From NCBI GenBank assembly GCA_024400955.1, contig JAKSLY010000001.1, positions 186,001 through 250,000 of the forward strand: DNA of 64,000 nucleotides. The letters run 5' to 3'. Under the pieces are notes generated by a model. It made no database searches. It was not told the origin of the DNA and was given only the letters and a program-made list of their open reading frames with translations. The position numbers were made by a program, and so were the translations under genes. Below, one piece after another: positions 16,204-26,342 of this stretch (position 1 is the stretch's first letter; each line of letters begins with the position of its first letter). Origin of the DNA: Treponema sp. (GTDB lineage Bacteria; Spirochaetota; Spirochaetia; Treponematales; Treponemataceae).

Positions 16204-17895
16204 ATGCGCACAAACGTTTCAGTTAAAAAATATGCTATAATTCTTGCATTTTCAGTGTTCCTGGTTCTTCCTGGATTTTCACGCCATTTAAATGAACTCG
16301 TCAGGGCAGGCAGTTGGGTTTACAGTTCAATTGCCGCTGTTGCCATAGATTCCGGCCGCGTTTCCTTTGCAGACAGAATGCCTCTTTCCATAAGGGAAAT
16401 AAAGTTCTTCCTTGACGGCATTGATTATGACAGCCTTAGCGAAGGTGGAAGGGCTGAATATGACAGGATTCTTTCATACTGCAACGAGAAGGGCTTTGAA
16501 TTCGGTCCTGAACTCCTGACCTTTGGCGTTGAACCTGAGGTTGCCGTGGAAGGCTATTACAAGACCGAACAGGACCTGGACTGGAACTATGACCGCTACA
16601 GAAGGGGAACCATGCTTCTGGTTCCTGCAAAGATTGAGGCCGGTGATTACCTTACCATGAGCTTTGACGCCAAGCTTGGGCAGAACAAGGGTGCCATGGC
16701 AAAACACTGGAATTTTACAAACCTGATTTATGATATAGAAGACATCGACATTAACTTTCCTGATACGGGTTACCTGAGCACCGGATGCAACCTTGGGGAC
16801 AAGGCCGGACTCACATTCCAGATTGGGCAGGGGGCAAGAAGCTTTGGACGTTCCCTCACTGGAAATGTCGTTCAGTCTGAATATTTTACTGGCGCAAGCT
16901 ATGCCGACCTGAACCTTTACTGCAACTACTTCCGCTACGAAATGCTCATGAACCAGTTCAGCGTGGACAAGTACATGTACATCCACGAAATTGCCTTTAC
17001 GGGATTCAAGAAGGTTCAGCTTACGGTACTTGAAGGCCTCCTGGTCTATGCTCCCTTTGAACTGCGCTTCATGAACCCATGGACGGTTTACCACGGTTTT
17101 TCTGCATGGCGCGACTACAACAGGAAGAGAACCGGTGCCGAAGACCATACCAGCGACTACCTTGGCATAAAGCTTGAGGTTACACCCGTCAGGGGTCTTA
17201 GGCTTTATTCAATGTTTGCCATGACCCAGTTCCAGACGCCTTATGAAACCTCAAACTATTCCGATGACAATACGCCAAACGGGCTTGCATTCCAGGCCGG
17301 ACTTGAATCCTACATTCCCTACCGCGGGGGATTTTTCCATACGTGGCTTGAAGGAACCTACACCCAGCCATACATTTACATCAAGGAAAGCCCCAACTGG
17401 TCTCTCGTAAGAACCTATTCGGAAAACATTGGTGATGCCCTTAATGATCCTGTATATGAATGGTATGGAACTCCCTTTGGTCCTGACACCATTGCAGGAA
17501 AAATTCAGTTTGGATACGAAAAGCCAGGCAGGTGGTCTGTTACCGGTTCCTATCTCCTCAAGGTGTGCGGAATGTATTCCGGCATAAAGTGCTTTACGGA
17601 AGAACTTGACTGGGGCGGAGAAAAAATCGAGGACTACAACGACAGCGCATGGTTCTATCCTGATTCATGCGAGGATGATGACGAGGCAAAACGCCGCCGT
17701 GGCATGACGACGCCAACAGGCACTGCTGAATACATAAACAGGATTGCCCTTCGCGGAACATATAATCCGACGGAAAAGGTTTCCCTCTTTCTTGAACCGG
17801 CCTTCACCTTCGTAAGCAACTGGCGAAACATTTCCGGTGAAAGCAGGACTTCTTGGGAAACTGCCCTTGGAACTTCTATTAAATTTACAAAGTGA
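16204..17895 (+). CDS. Outer-membrane beta-barrel protein, Wzi-like
   Basis: 563 residues with a Sec signal peptide (AIILAFSVFLVLPGFS, cleavage near residue 26). An N-terminal helical segment (LVRAGSWVYSSIAAVAIDSG, then PLSIREIKFFLDGID) precedes a long run of alternating aromatic/polar strands and ends with a terminal strand (ETALGTSIKFTK), which suggests an outer-membrane barrel. The helical head plus barrel recalls capsule-assembly Wzi-family proteins; I treat this as a resemblance. It is followed by a gene of similar layout, overlapping at the stop (tga at 17893-17895) with an alternative upstream start of that gene, so they form a pair. Confidence 0.7.
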   Translation: MRTNVSVKKYAIILAFSVFLVLPGFSRHLNELVRAGSWVYSSIAAVAIDSGRVSFADRMPLSIREIKFFLDGIDYDSLSEGGRAEYDRILSYCNEKGFEFGPELLTFGVEPEVAVEGYYKTEQDLDWNYDRYRRGTMLLVPAKIEAGDYLTMSFDAKLGQNKGAMAKHWNFTNLIYDIEDIDINFPDTGYLSTGCNLGDKAGLTFQIGQGARSFGRSLTGNVVQSEYFTGASYADLNLYCNYFRYEMLMNQFSVDKYMYIHEIAFTGFKKVQLTVLEGLLVYAPFELRFMNPWTVYHGFSAWRDYNRKRTGAEDHTSDYLGIKLEVTPVRGLRLYSMFAMTQFQTPYETSNYSDDNTPNGLAFQAGLESYIPYRGGFFHTWLEGTYTQPYIYIKESPNWSLVRTYSENIGDALNDPVYEWYGTPFGPDTIAGKIQFGYEKPGRWSVTGSYLLKVCGMYSGIKCFTEELDWGGEKIEDYNDSAWFYPDSCEDDDEAKRRRGMTTPTGTAEYINRIALRGTYNPTEKVSLFLEPAFTFVSNWRNISGESRTSWETALGTSIKFTK

Positions 17896-17903
17896 GGTCT
17901 GGG

Positions 17904-19808
17904 ATGAAAAAAATATTCACCGCTTTAGCCATCATGATGGTAAGCCTTGCACCTGCATTTTCGCAGATGTCCGTAAATCCAGTGGATGATTTTTATGAAA
18001 TGGTTCAGCTCTGGCAGATCCGCGGAATTGTTGAGGAAGTTCCCCTAGTAAGGCCTTACCCTGTAAACGTGATAAAGGGCCTCATAGAGCAGGTCATGGA
18101 AAAAGGAACTGAACGGGACAGGATATTTGCCCAGAATTACCTTGACCGCCTTGTTGACAGGAGATTCCATTTTGGAATCGAGGCTGACGGAAAATTCAAT
18201 GCTTCCCATGAAGAAAAGGGTGACGGTGAATTTGTTGGCCAGGAAAAGAAGGGCTGGTTTGGTGCATATCCGACTGTAATGGGTGACATGGCCTTTATGG
18301 AAGACGACAGGCTTTCCTTTGGCTACAAGGGTGGAATTACCCTGACCAGTGATAAGGACACGGACTTTCTTCCAAGGGGAGGAATGTCGGAACACGATGC
18401 TGTTTTTGATGCTTCGGAAATCGGCCCTGTTGACAGCTACCTGGACTTTAATACCATCATATCCTACGGAACAAGAAACGTCTTTGTGCAGACCGGTCTT
18501 TACAGGAGCGGCTTTGGTGACTTCATGAAGGAAAACCTGGCCCTTAACGATACAAGGTTCCATTCTGCAAACGTAGGCTTTGGGGCAGCAGTGGGAAAAT
18601 TCCGTTTCTCCCAGCAGCTTTCCGTTATCGGTGCAACTACCGGTTACGATGGGAATATTGACGGACTTAGCCCTGACAAGATGATCGGTTTTCATGCTGT
18701 TGAATACGATGTCTTTGACTGGGCATCCCTTGGATTTTACGAAACCGTTGTTTTTGGAAAGAGGTTTGATTTCTCCTGCATGGTACCGGCTCCTTACATG
18801 ATCTCCGGTGAGCTTACGGGTGCAAGTGACAATATCGGCATGGGACTTACGGTAAAGATCAGGCCTGCTGCCGGATTCCAGTGGGCAACTGACATTTTTG
18901 TTGATGATTTTTCCATCAATGATGTGGTCAAGCTTAACCTTGATTCAAAGTATCGCCTTGGTGCACAGACCGGTGTGGACTATGTTCCTTCTGAATCTGT
19001 TTTCTCAAGGGTGGGCTTCCGTTACTGCATGATTACTCCATATACTTACAGCCACTGGGAATATGCTAGCGATACCAGTTCGGACATGCATAAGGACATG
19101 ATCAGCTATCAGGATTATACAAACAATGGCATAACCATGGGATCTTCCCTTGGTCCGAATTCCGACAAGGTTTCATTCAACGTTCAGCTTCGTCCGACGG
19201 AAAAACTTAAGCTTGATGTGCTGACTGCATTTTCACGCCATGGAAACATTTCAGAGACCCTTGACGATGAGGAAGCATACAGGTTCCTTTGCACTGAACC
19301 GGGCGTATACAGCACTTCCGGCGATGTTTTCCAGCATTCCATGTACCGCAACAAATTCGGTGATGGCGGAGAGCACGTCCATTCAGCATGGCACAGCCTT
19401 AACTGGCTTTCTCAGCAGCACCAGATGTATACCGTTGACCTTGGAATCAATTCCGAATACTGCTTTGCTCCAACCAGGAAGAACAGGCGTGTTACCCTCA
19501 AGGCAGGCGTTCAGCTTGAATACATTCACAATTACGGTGTTGACGAGCCGATTTATGGTGGACGCGGAACTGTCATAAGTTCAACTGCCGACAAGACCAT
19601 GGTTCAGTCTGGTGACGTTACCATGATTGAAACAGCTGATGGAGTTAAGTATTCATACAAGGGTAAGGAATATGATTATGACGAGCTTAGGTACCTGACT
19701 GATGCCGCTCCTCAGAATGTGGTTGAACAGGCAAAGCAGGCCTGGATTGATAACCTTACGGACAAGTTTACGGCATATTTTTCTTGCGGAGTGAACATAA
19801 GGTTCTAG
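17904..19808 (+). CDS. Outer-membrane beta-barrel protein, second of a pair
   Basis: 634 residues from ATG 17904, which follows a gaggtctggg site; a GTG at 17892 is also in frame. Signal peptide MKKIFTALAIMMVSLAPAFS. As in the preceding gene, a helical head (FYEMVQLWQIRGIVEEVPLV, RPYPVNVIKGLIEQ) leads into a barrel-like region of Gly- and aromatic-rich strands. It ends in a strand FTAYFSCGVNIRF whose last residue is Phe, the usual C-terminal signal for barrel insertion by BamA. The substrate is not predictable. It is probably an outer-membrane partner or paralogue of its neighbour. Confidence 0.75.
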   Translation: MKKIFTALAIMMVSLAPAFSQMSVNPVDDFYEMVQLWQIRGIVEEVPLVRPYPVNVIKGLIEQVMEKGTERDRIFAQNYLDRLVDRRFHFGIEADGKFNASHEEKGDGEFVGQEKKGWFGAYPTVMGDMAFMEDDRLSFGYKGGITLTSDKDTDFLPRGGMSEHDAVFDASEIGPVDSYLDFNTIISYGTRNVFVQTGLYRSGFGDFMKENLALNDTRFHSANVGFGAAVGKFRFSQQLSVIGATTGYDGNIDGLSPDKMIGFHAVEYDVFDWASLGFYETVVFGKRFDFSCMVPAPYMISGELTGASDNIGMGLTVKIRPAAGFQWATDIFVDDFSINDVVKLNLDSKYRLGAQTGVDYVPSESVFSRVGFRYCMITPYTYSHWEYASDTSSDMHKDMISYQDYTNNGITMGSSLGPNSDKVSFNVQLRPTEKLKLDVLTAFSRHGNISETLDDEEAYRFLCTEPGVYSTSGDVFQHSMYRNKFGDGGEHVHSAWHSLNWLSQQHQMYTVDLGINSEYCFAPTRKNRRVTLKAGVQLEYIHNYGVDEPIYGGRGTVISSTADKTMVQSGDVTMIETADGVKYSYKGKEYDYDELRYLTDAAPQNVVEQAKQAWIDNLTDKFTAYFSCGVNIRF

Positions 19809-19817
19809 AAATTTTTG

Positions 19818-19843
19818 AAGCCTGAATTTTTTATGGGCTTTTT
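19818..19843 (+). terminator. Weak hairpin terminator after the barrel pair
   Basis: Five-base stem aagcc (19818-19822) with ggctt (19836-19840), followed by a short T run. It may be partial or only a pause site before thiI. Confidence 0.4.
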
Positions 19844-19859
19844 GCATAGGATGTGAGAC

Positions 19860-21080
19860 ATGAAATTCGATCTTGACGAAAAAGTATATACTGAAACTTA
19901 CCTTGGAAAGGCAGGTGAACTAACTCTTAAGGGCGGGAACATAAAGGTTTTTGAAAAGCAGCTGGTGAACAACCTTCGAACGGCCCTTGAAACCTGCAGG
20001 GCAAAGGTTCGATATCTTACGGGACGCCTTTACGTTCACTGTTCGAAGGACTGTTGTGCCCAGGTTGAATTTGCCCTTGACCACCTTCTTGGAATCACAG
20101 GCTGGGCTAAGGTTCAGGCTGTTGAAAAGAACATTGAAGCCATTACGGCTGCAGTAAAAAAGGAAGGCCTTGAGGCAAAGGCGCGGGGTGCAAGGACCTT
20201 TAAGATCGATGCAAGGCGTGAAGACAAGTCCTTTCCACTTAATTCCTATGACATTGCCCGTCAGGCTGCTGGCTGCCTTTATGATGACAGGATTCTTGAT
20301 GTTGATGTCCATAATCCTGATGCCATGATTTGCGTTGAAGTGCGTGAGCGCTGTTATGTTTATTGTGCCCAGACCAAGGGACATCGCGGTCTTCCAGTAG
20401 GAGTAAGCGGCAAGGGACTTCTTCTGCTTTCAGGCGGAATTGACAGTCCGGTTGCAGGTTACAGGATGATGAGGCGTGGAATGAAGGTTGAATGCGTTTA
20501 CTTCCATTCATATCCGTATACTTCGGAAGAGGCCCAGAAAAAGGTTCAGGATCTTGCAAGGATCATTGCCATGTACGGCATGGATACCCATCTTAATGTG
20601 GTTCCATTTACAGACGTGCAGATGAAGATAAAGCAGAAGGCACCGGAGGCATACAGCACCCTGATGCTCAGGCTTTGCATGATGAAGGTTGCAAACCTGC
20701 TTGCAGAAAGAATTGCAAGCGACTGCATCATTACGGGAGAAAGCCTTGGCCAGGTTGCAAGCCAGACCATTGAAAACCTTGCCGTTACCGAAAGCTTTGC
20801 TGAAAAGCCATTGCTCAGGCCGCTTGTTGGTCTTGATAAGGAGGAAATCATTGCAACCTCTACGGAAATCGGAACCTACGACATTTCGATTCTTCCCTAT
20901 GAAGACTGCTGCGTCCTCTTTTCTCCAAAGCATCCTGTTTTGCGTGCAACCATTGAGGAAGCAAACGAAATCTACAGGAACATGGAAATTGACGATCTTG
21001 TTCAGCAGGCCTTTGAAAAGCGGGAGATCATCAGGTATTCCATCCGTGATGAAATTGAATCCATGAAGGATGGGGAATAG
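19860..21080 (+). CDS. thiI: tRNA 4-thiouridine synthase ThiI
   Basis: 406 residues: an N-terminal ferredoxin-like and THUMP domain (about 1-170), then the PP-loop ATP pyrophosphatase motif SGGIDSPVAGYRMMRRG and the ITGESLGQVASQT block. It transfers sulfur to U8 of tRNA and may supply thiazole sulfur for thiamine. No C-terminal rhodanese domain is present, unlike the E. coli protein, so sulfur must come directly from a cysteine desulfurase. Shine-Dalgarno aggatgtgag precedes the ATG. The next gene follows after 3 bases. Confidence 0.96.
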   Translation: MKFDLDEKVYTETYLGKAGELTLKGGNIKVFEKQLVNNLRTALETCRAKVRYLTGRLYVHCSKDCCAQVEFALDHLLGITGWAKVQAVEKNIEAITAAVKKEGLEAKARGARTFKIDARREDKSFPLNSYDIARQAAGCLYDDRILDVDVHNPDAMICVEVRERCYVYCAQTKGHRGLPVGVSGKGLLLLSGGIDSPVAGYRMMRRGMKVECVYFHSYPYTSEEAQKKVQDLARIIAMYGMDTHLNVVPFTDVQMKIKQKAPEAYSTLMLRLCMMKVANLLAERIASDCIITGESLGQVASQTIENLAVTESFAEKPLLRPLVGLDKEEIIATSTEIGTYDISILPYEDCCVLFSPKHPVLRATIEEANEIYRNMEIDDLVQQAFEKREIIRYSIRDEIESMKDGE

Positions 21081-21083
21081 GCC

Positions 21084-22220
21084 TTGAAAAAACTTGCTGC
21101 ATTTTTGTCCGTAATCTTCTCATTTTTTTCAATCTGCTCCCAGGATGTTCCCGTGCTTCTAAAGGGCGTGTGGAAGAATGCCGGGCGCTATGTTGAATTT
21201 GACAGCGGAGTTTCTACGGCGGAAGGTGCGGTTCCAAGGATTGTCCTTCGGGAATTTTACCAGCGCTATGATGACAGGGCTGCTGAAAGTTCTTCCTTTT
21301 CTGAAAGCAACCCACGGCCTGTAAACGATTCGACCCAGATGGGCGGGCCCGAGGAAATACACATAAAATTCATTCCCCTTACATTTACTGCATTGCCAGA
21401 AGGATCCGGCACCCCTGAAATCCAGAGCGACGGTGACATGGTTTTTGCAGACGGCTTGCCATCGGGTGCCTGGAACATGCAGGTTACGTATCCCGGGAGA
21501 AGGGAAATTTACAACATTCCCGTGGCCGTAATCGGAAAGGGGATTTACCTTAGGTTTACCATCAAGCAGGAAGATTCGGACAACATATCTCCGTCACCGG
21601 TTCTTGCAGGTACTGTCATGAATTCAGGGCAGCCCCTGGACGGCTTCTGGCAGGATTCTGGAAATGCAAGTGGAATCACTATAAGTCCTCCTGTAAGCTC
21701 ACGGGAACTTCTGTCATTTTTTGTCGATGGGGAATCCTTCTATTACATACGGTACTGGCGCACGGACATGGAATATGACGGCCAGAAAAATGCAGTCTTT
21801 TCCGATAGCGGCAGGGATTACAGCGTAAAAAAGCACCTTAGGGTGGCCGGGGAAACCTTTACCTGTGTCAATGGCCGCGGATCCAGGATTCGAAACATTC
21901 AGAAAAGCAGCAGCATGCCTGGTGACTTCAGCCTGAATTCAATCATCGTAAGAAAGAACAGGACTGGTGACGACGGAAAACGCTATTCCTACGATGTGCG
22001 TTCCAGCACCATCTGCGTATTTGGAAAACCTTTTCTTGAGCTTGTGGAAAAAGACGGCCAGAGCATGACCCTTGAACAGATTCTTGAAGAGGATGGAAAA
22101 AGGCAGTTTCCATCGCCAAAGCCCCTGTTTCCTCCCCATGGAGTGCTGGACTTTGACTTTGGCATAGTGGAAGATCCGCCAGCTGACTATAACCGGCGAA
22201 TGCTTGACCTTGGAAAGTAA
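21084..22220 (+). CDS. Secreted hypothetical protein
   Basis: 378 residues starting at TTG 21084, 3 bases after the thiI stop, with gggga upstream. The N-terminus MKKLAAFLSVIFSFFSICSQ is a signal peptide; a Cys at residue 18 (FFSIC) could be a weak lipobox, but the residue spacing is poor. The mature protein is beta-rich without a recognised domain. A Ser/Pro/Asn-rich stretch is at about 70-92. The only partner evidence is the tight link to thiI. I do not recognise a function. Confidence 0.65.
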   Translation: MKKLAAFLSVIFSFFSICSQDVPVLLKGVWKNAGRYVEFDSGVSTAEGAVPRIVLREFYQRYDDRAAESSSFSESNPRPVNDSTQMGGPEEIHIKFIPLTFTALPEGSGTPEIQSDGDMVFADGLPSGAWNMQVTYPGRREIYNIPVAVIGKGIYLRFTIKQEDSDNISPSPVLAGTVMNSGQPLDGFWQDSGNASGITISPPVSSRELLSFFVDGESFYYIRYWRTDMEYDGQKNAVFSDSGRDYSVKKHLRVAGETFTCVNGRGSRIRNIQKSSSMPGDFSLNSIIVRKNRTGDDGKRYSYDVRSSTICVFGKPFLELVEKDGQSMTLEQILEEDGKRQFPSPKPLFPPHGVLDFDFGIVEDPPADYNRRMLDLGK

Positions 22221-22229
22221 TCCCTTTTA

Positions 22230-22808
22230 TTACTGCCGCTTGATGAACTGGATGTAGTCCAGTGACATGCCCGTGTGTCCTGACTTGCTGTCGGAATTGG
22301 ACTGAATTGTAAAGAGCACTGTACGCTGTTCCTCGATGGTAAAGTAAACGGGGGTGCGTGTAGTCAGTTCCCATGAACCTGAAGGCGGGTTGTTTGGGTA
22401 AACCCTGTAGGACTGTCCGTCAACAAACACGTAGAACGCAGAATGATCTGCATCCTTTGCCTTTTCGCGCAGGAGAACTTCGTAAGTTCCTGCAGGAAAC
22501 TTTACCTTTACCTTTGCGTTGGCAGATTCATCGATGATGTGGATGGCAAAATTTCCGCTTGCTTCCTTGTCCTGGATGGCAACTGCATTGTGAAGGAGCA
22601 TCTGTTCGCATTCAAACTTTATTCCGAGGCCTGAGTATTCAATGACCGGAAGTTCTGTCGGCATTGGCGGCGGAACGTGCTTTTCATCGATTATAACAAA
22701 CTGTTCTGTATCTGCGGTCTTGCAGGAAAGCAGCGCTGCAGAAAAAACTGAAAGGGCTGCAAACAGGGCAAGAACCGAATTGATTTTGTTGGAAGCTTTA
22801 ATTTTCAT
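22230..22808 (-). CDS. Lipoprotein with a carbohydrate-binding-like domain
   Basis: 192 residues. A signal peptide ends in the lipobox SALLSC-like segment ALLSC (Cys29), so the protein is likely lipid-anchored. The mature region (about 55-190) is a single beta-sandwich-like unit: FPAGTYEVLL, FYVFVDGQSYRV, GSWELTTRTPVYFTI, and ends MSLDYIQFIKR, a pattern seen in family 35-type carbohydrate-binding modules. The module call is by resemblance and not certain. It converges on the thiI-linked secreted gene with 9 bases between the stops. Confidence 0.65.
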   Translation of the reverse strand: MKIKASNKINSVLALFAALSVFSAALLSCKTADTEQFVIIDEKHVPPPMPTELPVIEYSGLGIKFECEQMLLHNAVAIQDKEASGNFAIHIIDESANAKVKVKFPAGTYEVLLREKAKDADHSAFYVFVDGQSYRVYPNNPPSGSWELTTRTPVYFTIEEQRTVLFTIQSNSDSKSGHTGMSLDYIQFIKRQ

Positions 22809-22839
22809 AAGTATACCAGATTACATTATACACAAAATG

Positions 22840-24867
22840 TTAAAGTTTTGGAACCCTTGGACGGGCCATGCTCTTAAGCATGTTCTGCAAAAGTTCGTGG
22901 GCCTTGTCTTCGCTTACGTCTTCTGCAGGCTCGTGGTATTCAACAAGGTTTCCGGGAATTTCATCGAGGAACCGGCTAGGCTCGCATTCAACATAGCTGG
23001 TCATCCTGCGTCTCTTGCGGCATGAGGAAATCAGGAGCCTTTCCCTGGCTCGGGTAACGGCCACGTAAAAAAGGCGCCTTTCTTCTTCCACGGCAGCATC
23101 TCCGCCTTCCTCCACGGCGTGGGCATGGGGCATGAGTCCTTCCTCGGCACCTGCAATGAAGACAACGGGGAACTCAAGTCCCTTGCTTGCGTGAACAGTC
23201 ATCAGGTTTACCTTTCCCTTGTCGGCTTCTTCGTCCATGTCGTCCCTGGAAAGAAGGGTGATGCGGTTAAGGTAAGCATAGAGGCTCGTATCCTCGTAGT
23301 TGGGATTGTTTTCCCACTGTTCCATGGATTTTACAAGGCTTTCTATGTTCATGTACTTGAATCGCGCTGCCTTTTCGCTCTTTGGGTTTTCGCCAATGAG
23401 GTAGTCAAAGTAGTTTATCTCTTCAATCATGGCACGGACCTTTTTGCTCAGACCCTTTCCGCTAAGCATGGTCTTGTTGTTTTCGATGATGGAAGTAAAT
23501 GCCTTAAGATCATCAATGGTGCCGTCGCTTAATGGGCATTCTTCTTCTGGGGCAGTGTAGATGGCCTGGATTGCATCCCACAGGGAAACTCCAAGTGTGG
23601 AGGCCACCTTGCTTATGCTTTCAATGGTTGCACGTCCGATTCCACGGCGTGGAGTGTTGATGATGCGAAGAAGGTTTATGTCGTCGTCGTGGTTTGCAAT
23701 TACGCGAAGGTAGCTGATGATGTCCTTGATTTCCTTGCGTTCAAAAAAGCTTGTTCCGCCGCTCATGACGTATGGAATGTTTTCCTGCAGGAAGTATTCT
23801 TCTATGGCACGGCTCTGGGTGTTGGCACGGATGAGGACACCAAAGTCATCGTATTTTCTGTCTTCTTCTATTGCAATCTGCTGGATTGTCTGGGCAATGA
23901 ATTCCGCTTCTGCAGCTTCGTTTTCCGGCATGAAAAGCTCGATGGGTTTTCCGTTGCCGTTTCCGCTCCAAAGTTCCTTGTCCTTGCGGTTGGTGTTGTT
24001 CTTGATCACGCCGTTTGCAGCAGCAAGGATTGTGCCGGTGGAACGGTAGTTCTGCTCAAGGCGGATTTCCTGCACGTCGGGGAAGTCCGTTTCAAAATTG
24101 ACGATGTTCTGGTAGTCGGCTCCACGCCAGCTGTAGATGCTCTGGTCATCGTCTCCAACAACTGCAACATTTCTGTCTGCAAGAAGGTGCATCATCTCGT
24201 ACTGCTGGTGGCTTGTGTCCTGGAATTCGTCAACCATGATGTACTTGTAGTGGTCGCGGTACCTGGCAAGAATTTCCGGGTGTTCCTTGAAAAGCTTTAT
24301 CGGAAGAACTATCAGGTCGTCAAAGTCAACGGAATTGTAAAGCTTAAGTCCGCTCTGGTATTCCTCGTAAAGCTGCCGGTACATGTCCGATTCAGTTCCC
24401 CAGGACTTGCGGCCGGTCTTTATGTCGCTGAAGAGGGCGCTTATCTTGTAAAGGTCCATGGCATCGGCAGACATCTTAAGTTCACGGCCGGTTTCCTTAA
24501 TCAGGGCCTTCTTGTCCGTCTCGTCGTAGATTGAAAAGTTCGGACGATAACCCAACGCTTCGATTTCCTGCCTTAAAATGCGTACTCCAAAGGCATGGAA
24601 TGTGCTGACGGTCAGGTTCTGGAGTTTCTTTCCAGTCAGTTCCTTGATGCGTTCCTCCATTTCCTTTGCTGCCTTGTTGGTGAATGTAAGGGCAAGGATC
24701 TGACTCTGGGGAATTCCCTTTTCCAGCATGTTGGCAATTCTGTATGTGATTACACGGGTCTTGCCGGAACCTGCTCCAGCGATGATGAGGATGGCACCGT
24801 TTATTGTCGTTACGGCCTTGTACTGTTCCGGGTTGAGTTTGTCTTTAAGTGATTCTTCAAGGCTCAT
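22840..24867 (-). CDS. UvrD/PcrA/Rep-type DNA helicase
   Basis: 675 residues, superfamily 1A helicase. Motifs in order: Q motif LNPEQYKAV, Walker A GAGSGKTRV (about 32-40), TFTNKAAKEM, VDEFQDTS, GDDDQSIYSWRGA, QNYRST, then VNLMTVHASKGLEFPVVF and FYVAVTRARERL. It unwinds DNA in 3'-5' direction in repair and replication. At 675 residues it is nearer to Rep than to UvrD, and I cannot tell rep from pcrA or uvrD by sequence alone. The last 30 residues (EDVSEDKAHELLQNM) are charged. It lies 7 bases downstream of the MATE gene stop codon on the map and likely in its operon. Confidence 0.93.
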   Translation of the reverse strand: MSLEESLKDKLNPEQYKAVTTINGAILIIAGAGSGKTRVITYRIANMLEKGIPQSQILALTFTNKAAKEMEERIKELTGKKLQNLTVSTFHAFGVRILRQEIEALGYRPNFSIYDETDKKALIKETGRELKMSADAMDLYKISALFSDIKTGRKSWGTESDMYRQLYEEYQSGLKLYNSVDFDDLIVLPIKLFKEHPEILARYRDHYKYIMVDEFQDTSHQQYEMMHLLADRNVAVVGDDDQSIYSWRGADYQNIVNFETDFPDVQEIRLEQNYRSTGTILAAANGVIKNNTNRKDKELWSGNGNGKPIELFMPENEAAEAEFIAQTIQQIAIEEDRKYDDFGVLIRANTQSRAIEEYFLQENIPYVMSGGTSFFERKEIKDIISYLRVIANHDDDINLLRIINTPRRGIGRATIESISKVASTLGVSLWDAIQAIYTAPEEECPLSDGTIDDLKAFTSIIENNKTMLSGKGLSKKVRAMIEEINYFDYLIGENPKSEKAARFKYMNIESLVKSMEQWENNPNYEDTSLYAYLNRITLLSRDDMDEEADKGKVNLMTVHASKGLEFPVVFIAGAEEGLMPHAHAVEEGGDAAVEEERRLFYVAVTRARERLLISSCRKRRRMTSYVECEPSRFLDEIPGNLVEYHEPAEDVSEDKAHELLQNMLKSMARPRVPKL

Positions 24868-24874
24868 AGGATTT

Positions 24875-26239
24875 TCATGATTCCTTTTTCATTTCTTTTG
24901 TAAAGAACCTGATGATCATTGCAAGGGAAAGAATGCATGCGATTGCATCAGCCGAAGGACCCGTGACAAGGATTCCGTCAAAGCCCATGAAAAGCGGAAG
25001 AATCAAGAGAAGAGGAATGAAGAAAAGCACCTGTCTTGTAACCGACAGAAATGCACCACGCATGGATTTTCCGATGGCAGAGAAAAAGTTTGATGAGATC
25101 ATCTGCACTGCACCAAAAGGAAGAAGCATCAGGAATCTTCTCATGAACATCTCGGCAAATTCCATGTACATCTTGTCCTCTGAACCAAATATGGAGAGAA
25201 CTTTTCCAGGCCACAGCTCAAAGACAAAAACTGCAACGGCAGAAATTGAAACGGCCATCATGACTGAATAAAGGTATGAGTTTTTTACGCGGTCAAATTT
25301 TCTTGCCCCGTAGTTGAATCCTGCAATAGGCTGCAGTCCCTGGCTTATGCCGATGAGGACGGAAATTACGATGGAATTGACCTTCATTACGATTCCGCTG
25401 GCAGCAAGGGGAATCTCAGAACCGTAGATCGTGAACTGTCCATAGTAAACCATGGAACGGTTCATGCTGATCATGACTGCGGCTAGGGCTGTCTGTGTAA
25501 GTCCCTGGGACATGCCGAATTTCATGGTGACCAGGGTTTCCTTGAGGGAAAGTACAAAGTGTTCCTTCTTAAGGTCTATGCGCTTGAACCTTGGGTAGTA
25601 GGCAACGGTCATGATGAATGAAACAACCTGGCTTATGACTGTGGCCCATGCAGCTCCTGCAATTCCCCAATGGAAGATAAAGATGAAGATTGGGTCAAGG
25701 ATTGTATTGAGGACGGCACCCGTTACCATGGTTGCCATGGAATATTTTGGGCTTCCGTCGGAAATGATCATTTTTCCCGTGCACTGCTGGATGATTACAA
25801 AGGGAAGTCCAAGGGTCGTGATCTTTGTGTATGTAAGGGCGTAGTGATAGATCTGGTCCGTTGCCCCAAAGGCGTAAAGGATTTTCCTTATGAAAAGGAG
25901 AATGAATGCTGCGTAGCCGAATCCAAATACAATGGAAGAAACTGTTGCAATTCCGCAGACACGGGCAGCCTTGTCGCTGTTTCCTTCGCCAAGATATATT
26001 GAGAACCTTGTGGCAGCTCCGACTCCGATGGAAAGGAATATGGCTATGGCAATGGTTGTTACAGGAAATGCCACGTTTGTTGCAGCATTGCCAAGATAGC
26101 CTACGCCCTGGCCGATGAAGATCTGGTCAACGATGTTATAGATTGAACCTACAAGCATGGCTATGATGCTTGGTATGGCAAATTTTCTGATGAGAGCAGG
26201 AATTTTTTCGTATCCAAGGGGATTTTCGTTAGAGTTCAT
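24875..26239 (-). CDS. MATE family efflux transporter
   Basis: 454 residues from ATG 26239, which has a gagga site 6 bases before it; the frame extends to 26296 but without a site. Twelve hydrophobic segments with the MATE N-terminal PSIIAMLVGSIYNIVDQIFIGQ (Gly-rich, YNIVDQIFI) and the GVGAATRFSIYLGEGN block. It exports cationic or polar compounds using Na+ or H+ across the inner membrane. The substrate cannot be read from sequence. The protein is followed closely by the helicase gene. Confidence 0.92.
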   Translation of the reverse strand: MNSNENPLGYEKIPALIRKFAIPSIIAMLVGSIYNIVDQIFIGQGVGYLGNAATNVAFPVTTIAIAIFLSIGVGAATRFSIYLGEGNSDKAARVCGIATVSSIVFGFGYAAFILLFIRKILYAFGATDQIYHYALTYTKITTLGLPFVIIQQCTGKMIISDGSPKYSMATMVTGAVLNTILDPIFIFIFHWGIAGAAWATVISQVVSFIMTVAYYPRFKRIDLKKEHFVLSLKETLVTMKFGMSQGLTQTALAAVMISMNRSMVYYGQFTIYGSEIPLAASGIVMKVNSIVISVLIGISQGLQPIAGFNYGARKFDRVKNSYLYSVMMAVSISAVAVFVFELWPGKVLSIFGSEDKMYMEFAEMFMRRFLMLLPFGAVQMISSNFFSAIGKSMRGAFLSVTRQVLFFIPLLLILPLFMGFDGILVTGPSADAIACILSLAMIIRFFTKEMKKES

Positions 26240-26342
26240 TTGTTCCTCGACATTTTGAAGTTGCAGTAATATAGTAAAAAATTGTATCAAATTCAACTAA
26301 TAAAATCATCCCGTTTGCCGAAATTTAATCTAGAGGTAGAAT

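Noticed and set aside
23689-24534. 281-residue open frame opposite the helicase
   Set aside because: It is a shadow of the helicase on the other strand with no start site or recognisable motif.
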